Program-made: the position numbers and the translations under genes
The notes under the pieces: model-generated
Seen by the model: only the letters and a program-made list of their open reading frames with translations
Told to the model about the DNA's origin: nothing
Databases searched by the model: none
Source of the DNA: Ephydatia muelleri
Lineage: Eukaryota > Porifera > Demospongiae > Spongillida > Spongillidae
Length of the DNA stretch: 64,000 nt
Direction of reading: 5' to 3'
Assembly: GCA_013339895.1 (NCBI GenBank)
Contig: JABACO010000022.1
Span: forward strand, 1,319,053 to 1,383,052
Shown: positions 33,601 through 43,376 of the stretch, one piece after another
Layout of the letters: each line of letters starts with the position of its first letter
How positions within the stretch are numbered: position 1 is the first letter of the stretch

Positions 33601-35779
33601 GGTCAGCCTTCATATTACAGAGCTTTGGAATGGGATCTTCCTAGCAGGGGCCTTGAGTATTCGTTCTGAACCTAGTTTGCAAAGCTTGCAGAATGATGGT
33701 GGGTGGACCTGGCTATCATCGTTTTCTACATCAATTGCAAAATACAGTTTCAGCTCAGGACAGGCAATTATAGACAATTCTTTTGGCACACTTTGTGCTA
33801 TTCGACCTCTTGCCACACACTCTGCAGTGCATTGGTACCTCTTGCCACACACTCTGCAGTGCATTGGTACCTCTGGCCACACACTCTGCAGTGCATTGGT
33901 ACCTCTGGCCACACACTCTGCAGTGCATTGGTACCTCTTGCCACACACTCTGCAGTGCATTGGTACCTCTTGCCACACACTCTGCAGTGCATTGGTAGGT
34001 TAAGGCGATGGAACTCCATCATAAACCTGTGTCAAATAGTATAAATATTCACGCATTTCAAAGCTTTACTGTACCCTCTTATCCTTACTGTACCCTCTTA
34101 TCGTCCGCGTCTCCATTAAAAATCCATCGTAACGCAATCCTCATTACAACATAACACGTTTCAACTTACCAGAAAGTGTTTGGTACCAACTCTAACAGCT
34201 CTGAAGTCGAAACCCTCTTTCATTTTATCAGGCGCATGTGACTACAAAAACTATTTTGTTCTTTTGCATACAAAATAGTTTAAGCCATCTAAGTGTGGAA
34301 GAGATGGCTTTGCATGAGCTGTCAAGTGATAGAGATATCTCTGTACATACGGTATAGATACCAACTTAGGTTCAAAACCATGGCTTGTTAATAAGCGGAT
34401 GAAATCATTTTCATTATAACTAAATCTCCAAATATTCGTTTTTGTCCATTGTGAAACAGCCATGAATGGTGTGTGCCTGTGTGTCTAGGTGACTGGAGGT
34501 TAAAGGAGGAATGGTGTGTGCCTGTGTCTAGGTGACTGGGGGTTAATGCAGAAATGGTGTTCTTTTTATCCAAGGCAGTGACGTGTTTGGTCCCATTGCA
34601 GGAATTGAACCAATCCAGTGCAGACAAGTTGGAGAAGCTTGCCGGGAAGTGGGAGGAGATTAGAGCACCACTGGTTGCTAGGTACCGTGACCTGAAGGAT
34701 AAGAACAAGAATCAGAGTGTGGCTACAGCACTGCTGCTGGAGGAGATGAAGGGGATGAGGGAGAGGATGAAGCAAGTGGCAGACGAGACGCGGGCCAAAG
34801 ATGACCTCTACAAGCAGCTGGTGAGTAGGTGGGGAGGTGTGTGGGAACGTGGGAGAGGGAGCAGTGGGGAGGTGTGTGGGGAATGTGGGAGAGGGAGCAG
34901 TGGGGAGGTGTGTGGGGAATGTGGGAGAGGGAGCAGTGGGGAGGTGTGTGGGGAATGTGGGAGAGGGAGCAGTGGGGAGGTGTGTGGGGAATGTGGGAGA
35001 GGGAGCAGTGGGGAACATGGGGTACAAGGAGACGGACAGTATAAATTGAACATGAAGGTGTGGAGTAAAGTGGTGCCAGGTTTAGTTAATGGCGACTGCT
35101 TCTAGAGTGCACAGCTACCATAGCAAATGTACCCCGGCCCAGTCACAGTGAAATGTCTGGTGACCCACAGGTTGCAGAATATGGTCGTATGACCAAGGAC
35201 CTAAACAGAGGGGCCTACACTCGTAGGATAAGCGAGATACTGTCCAACATCCGGAGGCAGAAGGAGGATATTGAGAAGATTCTGGTGGACACCAGGGCAG
35301 TGCAGAAGGAGATCAACCAGCTCTCGGGCAAGCTGGACCGACTGTTCACCGTGACTGATGAGCAGGTGTTCAAGGATGCGAAGAAGGACGAGGCGAGAAG
35401 GGCTGCCTACAAGCTACTAGCAAGCCTGAGGGAGGTGAGTGGAGAATGGTTCCATGAGGGGTGGGGTCTGAGGGGAGTGGTTCCATGAGGGGTGGGGTCT
35501 GAGGAAGCATTACTAAAGATGAGCCATCACCTGCATAGAACTGTGACCAACTAGTGGAAGCCATCAAGGAGAACAGCCTGATCAGGAGAGAGCAAAGAGA
35601 TTTGGAGGAAGAGGCAAGTTGTTTTGTGTTTTGCTTTGACTTTAAAGATGACCACCCTGATTGGTCTGTAATAGATTGATAAGGAGACAAGCAAAAAGGT
35701 GGCTGCTAATTTAGAAAAGATAAGTGCAGATCTGGAGGAGATGAAAAAAGAGAATGCTCAACTGCTGAGCCAAGCGTAG
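27030..35779 (+). CDS. CCDC22: CCDC22, coiled-coil subunit of the CCC complex
   Basis: Fourteen exons: 27030-27079, 27196-27367, 27464-27596, 27888-28012, 28101-28185, 28771-28940, 29023-29158, 29340-29404, 29656-29697, 30082-30321, 34602-34820, 35171-35434, 35539-35613 and 35675-35779. They sum to 1881 nt (626 aa); the human protein has 627. The N-terminal calponin-homology-like domain starts [16 protein letters not shown] and contains [18 protein letters not shown] and [13 protein letters not shown]. The [13 protein letters not shown] motif lies in the middle. The C-terminal coiled coils include [36 protein letters not shown] and [24 protein letters not shown]22 acts with CCDC93 and COMMD proteins on endosomes, in WASH/Commander-dependent recycling, and in NF-kB control. 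The intron after exon 13 starts with GC instead of GT. Intron 10 is over 4 kb, far larger than the others. Confidence 0.95.
27655..27895. repeat. CA-rich microsatellite in CCDC22 intron 3
   Basis: Interrupted (CA)n running up to the acceptor at 27887. Confidence 0.9.
28250..28757. repeat. Pyrimidine minisatellite in CCDC22 intron 5
   Basis: About 33 units of CCCCCATCCTCCCTCCT with slippage variants, about 500 bp of nearly pure C/T on the plus strand. Confidence 0.95.
29160..29295. repeat. GAGGTCACCTTGTGTGA minisatellite
   Basis: About seven units in CCDC22 intron 7. Confidence 0.85.
29418..29608. repeat. GTGAGTGATGATGGTGTATG minisatellite
   Basis: About nine units in CCDC22 intron 8. Confidence 0.85.
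29755..30030. repeat. CA-rich microsatellite in CCDC22 intron 9
   Basis: Interrupted (CA)n / CACATG / CATATA tract of about 275 bp. Confidence 0.9.
30838..32413. repeat. 28-bp satellite array, about 56 units
   Basis: Units contain AACGATTGCTAAAGGTACTG followed by TAGTGTAT. Three positions vary (AACG/AATG, GGTA/GGCA, TGTA/TATA), and runs of variants recur, hinting at higher-order amplification. There are no unique spacers, so it is not CRISPR-like. Confidence 0.98.
33806..33996. repeat. 32-bp minisatellite
   Basis: Six units containing CACACTCTGCAGTGCATTGG in CCDC22 intron 10. Confidence 0.95.
34845..35016. repeat. 36-bp minisatellite in CCDC22 intron 11
   Basis: Five units containing GAGCAGTGGGGAGGTGTGTG. 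Confidence 0.95.
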
Positions 35780-35813
35780 AGGAAGAGTCTATTTATGTGC
35801 AGAGTGATGACGA

Positions 35814-35818
<5 letters not shown>

Positions 35819-35884
<66 letters not shown>
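35819..35884. repeat. (TG)n between CCDC22 and SRA1
   Basis: Pure TG repeat in the 184-bp tail-to-tail interval. Confidence 0.95.
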
Positions 35885-35886
<2 letters not shown>

Positions 35887-35963
35887 CTTTGTAGAAGATT
35901 AGGATTTATTTTAAAAATTCTCAATGACTGAAATTGAATAGGATGATGAAAATAGAGAGGTCT

Positions 35964-36939
35964 TTAATGTGTCTTCTGCATCAACACTGTGATCAGCTTC
36001 TTGATCCCTGGCAACCACTGGTTGACCTAGGAATATAGTGCCATTTACTGCCACCTAAGTCCCCTTGTTCCTCTCAATGCACTCAACAACTTTTCTCACT
36101 AACTCACCTCTGACACATGATCAGCCATCAAGGAGACTTGAATGGAATCAGCCTTCGAATAGTTGCGTTCCATCAAGGCTGGGGTATTTAGAAGCAAATA
36201 GAATATAACATAACACTCATTCAAGTACCTTGGATCAGCGAAGCAGCTTCTGACTGCACTGTGTTTGAGAGGCTCCCATCATTCCACTGGGCAGAGAAAA
36301 AACCTAGTCGCTTTCTGATCTCGTCGGCTGTCTGTCTCTGTGCAAAGGAGATTACTACTTACTCCTTACAAAGAATGAACACGGGTCCATTCAACTATAT
36401 AACTGAACCCACCCATGGTGGTGCAGCATTACTCGGCTTCTCTATCAATTATGCTAAACTACTTGTTCTTCAACCCTTGAGATGGGGGGATGATTGGTTG
36501 CAGGCGCTCTTCCCATTTCCTCTGCAAATATGCGAGAGGACGCACGCGACTCGCATACCTCTATAGCTCCCGAAGTGACCAGGTCTTGTAGTAGACCTTC
36601 CAAACTATTCATCAGTTGACTGCAGCTGATGGTACTGTCCTCACCACTCCCGGAAACTTCCGCCTCGGTGGATGCACCAGTGTTGGCTATGTCAGAAGCT
36701 TTGGTGTTTCTCCCAGTGGCTGACGGGAGCACTGATAGGCCAACAGGAGGAGGGCAAAGTGGGTTCGGGTGGTGAGCGGGAACCTGGACGGAATCGGCGG
36801 GGTAACAGGGTCTCTTATTTAGGTGATTACGCTTTTGACCGCTGGAGCTTTGAAGTGTCTTGTACGGTAATGGGGGCGGGTCGTTCCATCCGTGTTCTGA
36901 AGATGCAGAAATTATAAACGGTCGCTCTGGTGCGTACAA
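35964..36939 (-). CDS. SRA1: SRA1-like protein (steroid receptor RNA activator protein family)
   Basis: Four minus-strand exons: 36559-36939, 36229-36337, 36108-36178 and 35964-36026, 624 nt, 207 aa. The N-terminal signature HGWNDPPPLPYKTLQ matches the RGWNDPP motif of SRA1. A proline-rich region follows. The C-terminal helical domain (ADEIRKRLGFFSAQWNDGSL, SIQVSLMADHVSEVNQWLPG, IKKLI) corresponds to the SRA1/Sec31-C-like helical bundle. In vertebrates SRAP modulates nuclear-receptor transcription alongside a non-coding RNA isoform. Only the protein is inferred here; nothing in the sequence speaks to an RNA function. The start codon is about 103 bp from that of STIM on the other strand. Confidence 0.9.
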
Positions 36940-37042
36940 TTACTAACGACGTACCGCTCATGTTTTATCGCAAGAAGGGAGTTAGTGAAGGGTTAAAATT
37001 ATTGCGCTTAATTAGTTTTGACGTGTGTACTCTTGCACGTAC
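36940..37042. promoter_or_regulatory. Bidirectional promoter SRA1 / STIM
   Basis: Only 103 bp separate the divergent start codons, so both 5' UTRs and the core promoters are compressed here or overlap the coding ends. Confidence 0.6.
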
Positions 37043-37319
37043 ATGTACATGGGAAGTCAGAGCTTTAAACTAGACTATACCATGTTATACGCGGCCTTCT
37101 TTGTCATGGTCGTCCTAAGACTAAATACTGTAGGAGCGAATGGTAAGTAATATGAAGATAGGAGAGGCGAGGTCTAACCGTTGATTAGCAGGGGAGCCGC
37201 CTCTTTCCGTGAGCGACGAGGAATTGACGGCCATCAAGTCCTTGCATGGACTGTTGGATGACAACCGAGACGGCAAGCTGGACGTGCACGAATCTCAAGA
37301 TGTAAGAACATAGAAATGC

Positions 37320-37391
<72 letters not shown>

Positions 37392-40300
37392 TGTGCGTAT
37401 GTATGTGTATACAGTGAGGGTGTGTATGTGCATGTGCGTGTATGTACATGTGTGTGTATGTGTGTGATTTGGTCACTGAGAGTGGCATTTCAGTTGTCAG
37501 GTCAGAGCTGGGCCATCCTGAAGGAACAGAGAAGAGTCACATGCTCCACCACAATGACCTGTTCATAACATTTGAGGAGCTGTGGGAGGCGTGGCAGAAG
37601 AGTGAAGGTACATTGGTGGACTGAAGATAGGAAGGGAGGGAGGGTAGAAGGTAGGGAAGGAAGGGAGGGAGGGAGAGTAGAAGGGAGGGAGGGAGGGAGG
37701 GAGGGAGAGGGAGGGAGTGAGGGAGGGAAGGGCGGAGTTGGGGGGTTAGAAGTTAGGGTCGGTTGTCGTAGTATTTGGGGTGGGTACTCGTATGTCCATA
37801 AAGTTCTCACTCCTTTTCCGTCCTCAAATGCGTCCTCCTGGGGAAACCTCTTCTCCCTCCCCCTCTCCCCTACCTCCCCCCTCCCCACCCCCACCTCTCT
37901 CCCTCCACCTCTCCTCCACCTCTCCTCCCCCTCCACCTCCCCTTCCTCTCAAATCAAAATGTATCTTATGCTGTTACTATGGAGATATTAACAATTCTCA
38001 GTGTATCACTGGACCAACAAGGGACATTGTAGCATGGCTGGAGAACCAGGTGGAGCTATCTTGTTACTCTGAGAGGTTCCAGCAGCTGAACATAACAGGC
38101 CGCCACCTCCCAAGGTGTGTGATGTGGGGAGGTATGTGGTGGTGTGAGGTGTGTGATGTGTAGTTGTGGTGAGGTGGGTGTGTGGTATATTGAGGTGTGT
38201 GGTGTGGGGGTGAGGTGAGGTTAACAGATGGCTGATACTGAATGCACATCTGCACACACACACACACACAGCATGCATACACACATACATACACACACAT
38301 ACATACACACATACATACACACACATACATACACACACACACACACACATACATACACCACACACATGCATACACACATGCATACACACACACATACACA
38401 CACACATACACACACACACATACACACACATGCATACACACATACACACACATGCATACACACATACACACACACACATACATACACACATACACACACT
38501 TGCCTCAACAAATCTCAAACCATACAGCATAGCTGTGAATGCTCAACAATTTATTCAACTTGTTCTCAAGATCACAAATATTCAACACCGAACAAAACTT
38601 TCTGTGAGAGCGATGGACATTGTTCTGTTTGGACCACCACATTCACGTGAGTCACATGACCTCAACCATGTTCATGTGATGGTCTCCATTGTGGGTGTGT
38701 TTGGATCATGTGATCTGTCTTTGGGTCGTGTGATCTCCAGTGTGGTATGTTTGGGTCACATGATCTCTGGTGTGGTATGTTTGGGTCACATGATCTCTGG
38801 TGTGGTGTGTTTGGGTCACATGATCTCTGGTGTGGTGTGTTTGGGTCACATGATCTCCGGTGTGGTATGTTTGGGTCACATGATCTCCGGTGTGGTGTGT
38901 TTGGGTCACATGATCTCCGGTGTGGTGTGTTTGGGTCACATGATCTCCGGTGTGGTGTGTTTGGGTCACATGATCTCCAGTGTGGTGTGTTTGGACATGT
39001 GGTCTCTGGTATGATATGTGTTCTGCATTCCTTAGGTCTGAGCTACTGGAAAGATGGAATTGTGCTGATTCTTTTAACTCTCTGCATCATCCTGTCGTTG
39101 TGGGCTGTTTTCCAGCGCCGCCACACCCAAAAGAGAGTCGATTGTTTCTTGGAGGAGTCTCGAGTGTACGAGAAAGAACTCAATGAACTAAAGAAAAAGT
39201 AAGGTTATCCCTCCTTCCTTCCCCTCTTCTTCTAATGCTGACCCATTGCCACTGTAGCGTTGCCACACCCATTGCCCCTGCACCCATTGCTACATACACA
39301 CGCATTCCCTTGATTCAGTCCTTTGCATCACTGCAGGCTGGAACAATGGCAAGAAGCTGAGGAGGAGGAGGAGGAGGTGGAAGGGAAGGAGGAAGAGGGA
39401 AGAAAGGATGAGGACGAGGGAAGGAAAGAGGAGGAGGAGGAGGAAGTGATGGAGGATGCCTCTGATGGGATACATGTGGTCCCATCAGAGGTAGTGCCCC
39501 AGTCCGAAGGATCATCTGTCACCCCTTCTCTCTCGTCCAACAGGTGAGTCATGAGAAGGGGGTGGACCCACCTCCCCTTTTTAATTGATTGGAATGTTAC
39601 CTTCCAAGAATTCTAGTAGCATGAATCTCCATCATGTGGTAACTTCCTGCCAACAAAACATTTGTTTATCCTCCATTGTGGGATACTACACCTTATATCA
39701 TAGGACAATTATGCTTTGTGTACACGCAACACACATGCACACATACACACCTATACACACACACATACACACATGCCTATACACACATGCCTATGCACAC
39801 ACACATACACACACATACACACATGCCTATGCACACACACATACACACATGCCTATACACACACACATACACACACGTACACATGTACTATTTGCCATTG
39901 CATCAGTGTGGAAGTGACCTCATTGTCTGATGTGAGGAGCATTCGGGAGGAGGAGCTGGCTTCTCTCAGGGAGAAGCTCAAGGTCCTGGAGGGACAGCTG
40001 GAGACACAGCATGTCAACAGGGATACACTGCGCCCGATGTTGGTCCAGTGCTACCGTCGAGAGCAGAAATACTTGGACTCCAAGAAGAGAAGAGCTGAAG
40101 AGGATGTGCTGCAGGCCCAGCTGATGGTAGGGCATGGGGACCAGAGTCATGTGGGCGTGGTGTGTGTGCATGTGTGTGGTGTGTGTGTGTGCATGTGTGT
40201 GGTGTGTGTGTGCACGTGTGTGGTGTGTGTGTGTGCATGTGTGTGGTGTGTGTACATGTGTGCCACAGTCAATGTCACCTTTTTTTTTAATTTTCAGTGT

Positions 40301-41032
40301 GAAAAGATCAGGAAGAAGAGGTCTACAATTATTGATACCTTTAGGTTAGCAAACTCTTCTGCTTTAGAGGATGCCAGCATTCAAATGAACAAAGCCATGT
40401 AAGTCACTAGGGAAATGAAGGGAGGGAGAGGGAGGGAGGGAGGGAGGGAGAGGGAGGGAAGGAGAGGGAGGGAAGGAGAGGGAGGGAAGGAGAGGGAGGG
40501 AGGGAATGGGAGGTATGTAGTGTAAGATGAGAAAGGGTTAAAACTGGGTGCGCTGACTGTATCGCTGCCTTCCTGTTGCCATAGAAATAAAATGCAGAAA
40601 ATGACAGACAGTTTGGAGGAGTACCATGAGAGGTGGGGCAAGATCGAGCAATTGTGTGGCTTCAGTGTCTGCCACACCTCCACGGTCCTGACAGAAGGCT
40701 CTCCTGGGCACCACCCCACCCGTAAAATATCGAGAACCATTTCTCCTTCAGCACCTGGTCCCACCTCCTCAGGAGCTAACCAGACCACAGGGATGCAGCA
40801 GGAACCCCTGACTAATACCGAAGTACCAACACCATCAAGAAAACCATTTCAAGCTCTGACCAGGCTGGATGGAGGACTAGGTTCCCAGCACTCTCTCAGC
40901 AGGGATACCTCAGAGAGGCAATCCATGAAACTGGGGAGGGTGAGCAGCATCACGACCACTGATTCCAGTAACCGGGGGGAGGAGCTTGGGGGCAGCTCCG
41001 CCTCCACTCTGACCAGACGAAAGCCTTTTTAA
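37043..41032 (+). CDS. STIM: STIM, ER calcium sensor for store-operated Ca2+ entry
   Basis: Ten exons: 37043-37142, 37192-37301, about 37481-37607, 38002-38114, 38528-38646, 39036-39198, 39337-39543, 39907-40126, 40298-40398 and 40585-41032. In order they encode a signal peptide (YAAFFVMVVLRLN), an EF-hand (DDNRDGKLDVHE), a hidden EF region (LFITFEELWEAWQKSE), a SAM domain (IVAWLENQVELSCYSERFQQ), FGPP before the membrane, one transmembrane helix (GIVLILLTLCIILSLWAVF), coiled coil 1 with an acidic Glu-rich block, and the CAD/SOAR Orai-activating region (KYLDSKKRRAEED, KIRKKRSTIIDTFRLANSS, WGKIEQLCGF). Exon lengths total 1708, one base too many. The excess sits in GGG near 38024 in the SAM exon, where VYHWT and IVAWL lie in different frames; removing it gives 568 aa. 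Alternative start ATG at 37049. Confidence 0.93.
37319..37393. repeat. (TG)n/TTTG tract in STIM intron 2
   Basis: Interrupted TG repeat. Confidence 0.9.
37625..37732. repeat. GGAGGGA purine tract in STIM intron 3
   Basis: Degenerate (GGGA)n, followed at 37850-37950 by a C/T-rich stretch on the same strand. Confidence 0.85.
38258..38500. repeat. CA/CATA microsatellite in STIM intron 4
   Basis: Interrupted CACATACATACACA repeats ending about 25 bp before the exon 5 acceptor. Confidence 0.9.
38735..38996. repeat. 30-bp minisatellite in STIM intron 5
   Basis: About eight units containing TTTGGGTCACATGATCTCCG. Confidence 0.95.
39725..39890. repeat. CACACATGCCTAT microsatellite in STIM intron 7
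   Basis: CA-rich repeats reaching close to the acceptor at 39906. Confidence 0.85.
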
Positions 41033-41384
41033 CAGTCCAGAATAGTTTGTGCTATCTCTAGATGCATTTATGACTGTGTGCTCCTGTTTTCACCCCCATG
41101 TTCTTCCTCACTGCCCAAAACAATCAAGTGATGAAAAAAAAACGAAAAAAAATAAACAGATGGTGCATTATTTAGAGATGTACGAGGATGTCACTGACTA
41201 TGCTGTCACGTTGCTATGGACAAAATAACGGACAGCCTTCATATGCAGGTCGGGGGAGTGGCTGTTTTGTCTGCAGTGGGTGGAGCCACGCATTAAAATT
41301 AGTGGGTGGAGACAGTTACCCATTGGTATGCCCCTCACTTGTGTATCACGTGGTGCCATGGTGACAAGTGTGCAGAGTCGCTTG

Positions 41385-43345
41385 TCATGATCTCAGCATC
41401 TGCTTCACCTGGGTGAGCTGGTACCCTAAACCTAGCCACCTGCATGTTGTCAAGGGAGATGTGGGCCACCCTACATACACACACACCACATACACACACA
41501 CATCACACACACATACCCACATCACATAAACATCACATACACACCCCACACACACCACACACATACCCACATCACACCCACACACACGGTTCATGGAAGT
41601 AATTTAGGGGGAGGTTGGGTTACAGACCTTATTATGTCCTGGTAGTAGATACTGCAATGGCTGACATCATCTGATGGGTAGATGTTCTGTGTATGTGTGT
41701 GCAGATGTGGCATGTGTGTGTGTGTGCAGATGTAGCATGTGTGTGTGTGTGTGTGCAGATGTAGCATGTGTGTGTGTGTGCAGATGTAGCATGTGTGTAT
41801 GTGTGTGCAGATGTTGTATGTGTATGTGTGTGCAGATGTGGCATGTGTGTATGTGTGTGCAGATGTGGCATGTGTGTATGTGTGTGCAGATGTGGCATGT
41901 GTGTGTGTTGTATGTGTGCGTGCATGTGTAATGTGTGAGGGAGGATGTAATAAGAACCGTGTACCAAATGAATAGCTTGCCTTCAGGCCACCTTCAGCCA
42001 TCAGTCTATCGTAGGTAGCACACCCCGATGGGGCACTGGAGTAGGCCAACATCACAGTGGGCCTCCTTGGCAAGCCTTGGGCCATAAGAAGCTCCATTTC
42101 TTTCACCTGTGTGTCTTCAACTCTGTAGAGTTGAAGGGGAAAAAAAGACAAACTCTTTGTCTTCTGTCTGTCCCTTCTTGACCAGACGCATGTACCGCTG
42201 AATGCAATGATTAACCTATTGACTCGGGTCTAAATAATACGACTGCAAGGTACATTGTACAGCTCGGTCATTTTGGCTTATGTAGTGTTGTGCCAAATTT
42301 ACATCACAACACATTGCCCAAAATGGGTGCCATGGTGAAACTGAATGTACATGTATCCAACAACACCTACATATCATCCTCAAAATGCAAGCAGTAGAAG
42401 TCCACCATCACCCCCGATACGTTGATGGCAGCAATCACACCAGATACATTGATCCCAACTGCTGGAAACAGTGAACATAGCCAGCATGAGCACCCCTCTT
42501 TAAACCACACTACCTTCTGACCAAGATGGCTGCAAAGTTTTGGCTTCAACAATAGGGTGTTTGGAGAAGATGAGAACACTGCATGTACCAGGTAGCTGTT
42601 TAACTGGTCCTCATTACAACCCCTCCTCACTCACCCCATCTTTCCTTCCACATCTCCGTACTCCACAAACATATTCAGCCTCTCTGACAGCCATAGTGCA
42701 TAGTCATGGCCAGGTGACCTGATGGGCGTGGCACTCACAGCTGCCACAACATCCAGCCCTGTCAAGATTGTCATTTCAAAATGGCTTTGTAAAATCTGAT
42801 AGTCCAGAGAACAGTACTACTGCAGATAGAATGCAAATACAAGTACCTGCATCTTCAATGAACTGTGCATTATTTGGATTGTTTTCACAGTCAATATGGA
42901 GCTCCCACATTGCAGTGCTAAAAACACCTGGCCATTCCTGTATGCATGAAACAAGGTAAGAAAGAGACAAGATGGAAGAGTAAGGGAAAGAGTGGGATGC
43001 AAAAAAGATTAGAGAATGACGCTGTGAAGAAGAATAGAGACTATGTGATCATTCCAGTGTGTAGGTGTGACCTTTGGTGGGTTGGGATGGTGATAGTAGT
43101 GATGGGCCAGTCCCCAGACTGCAAAGGCAACAATCAGAAGTGCGACTGCAAAAGGGTTAAAGCCCACAATGCAGTAAAACGGGTCATTTGGCCATCATGC
43201 ACACACACACCTGCAGTGATCTTCGAGTCAAACTGACGCTCCTCGTGTTTCTCAAGTGATGCCATCTCTTTCTCTCTTTCTTCGTGCACCGTGTGTGCAG
43301 CAAAAGTAATATCAGGACCCTCCTCCCCTTCATCCTCCTCCCCTC

Positions 43346-43376
<31 letters not shown>

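Larger units (their letters stand above)
30413..34465. mobile_element. Putative 4-kb insertion in CCDC22 intron 10
   Basis: The intron starts (30322-30412) and ends (34466-34560) with the same short GGTTAAAG/TGCAGGAATG-type repeat, as if one array had been split. The intervening block begins ATGGCTGTTT and ends AAACAGCCAT, a 10-bp terminal inverted repeat, followed on both sides inward by a GGACAAAAA word. Inside are the large 28-bp satellite, a second minisatellite and non-coding sequence. A short open stretch (34251-34463, minus) starts at the right terminus but has no recognised family. Element class unknown. Confidence 0.4.

Noticed and set aside
33000-33800. Possible coding remnant in CCDC22 intron 10
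   Set aside because: Only short frames without family resemblance; treated as non-coding interior of the putative insertion.
41981-41995. GC donor in the PGAP2IP-like gene after GGCCTGAAG
   Set aside because: Using GCTGAAG/GTGGCC eleven bases earlier gives the right phase for the next exon and a normal GT donor.
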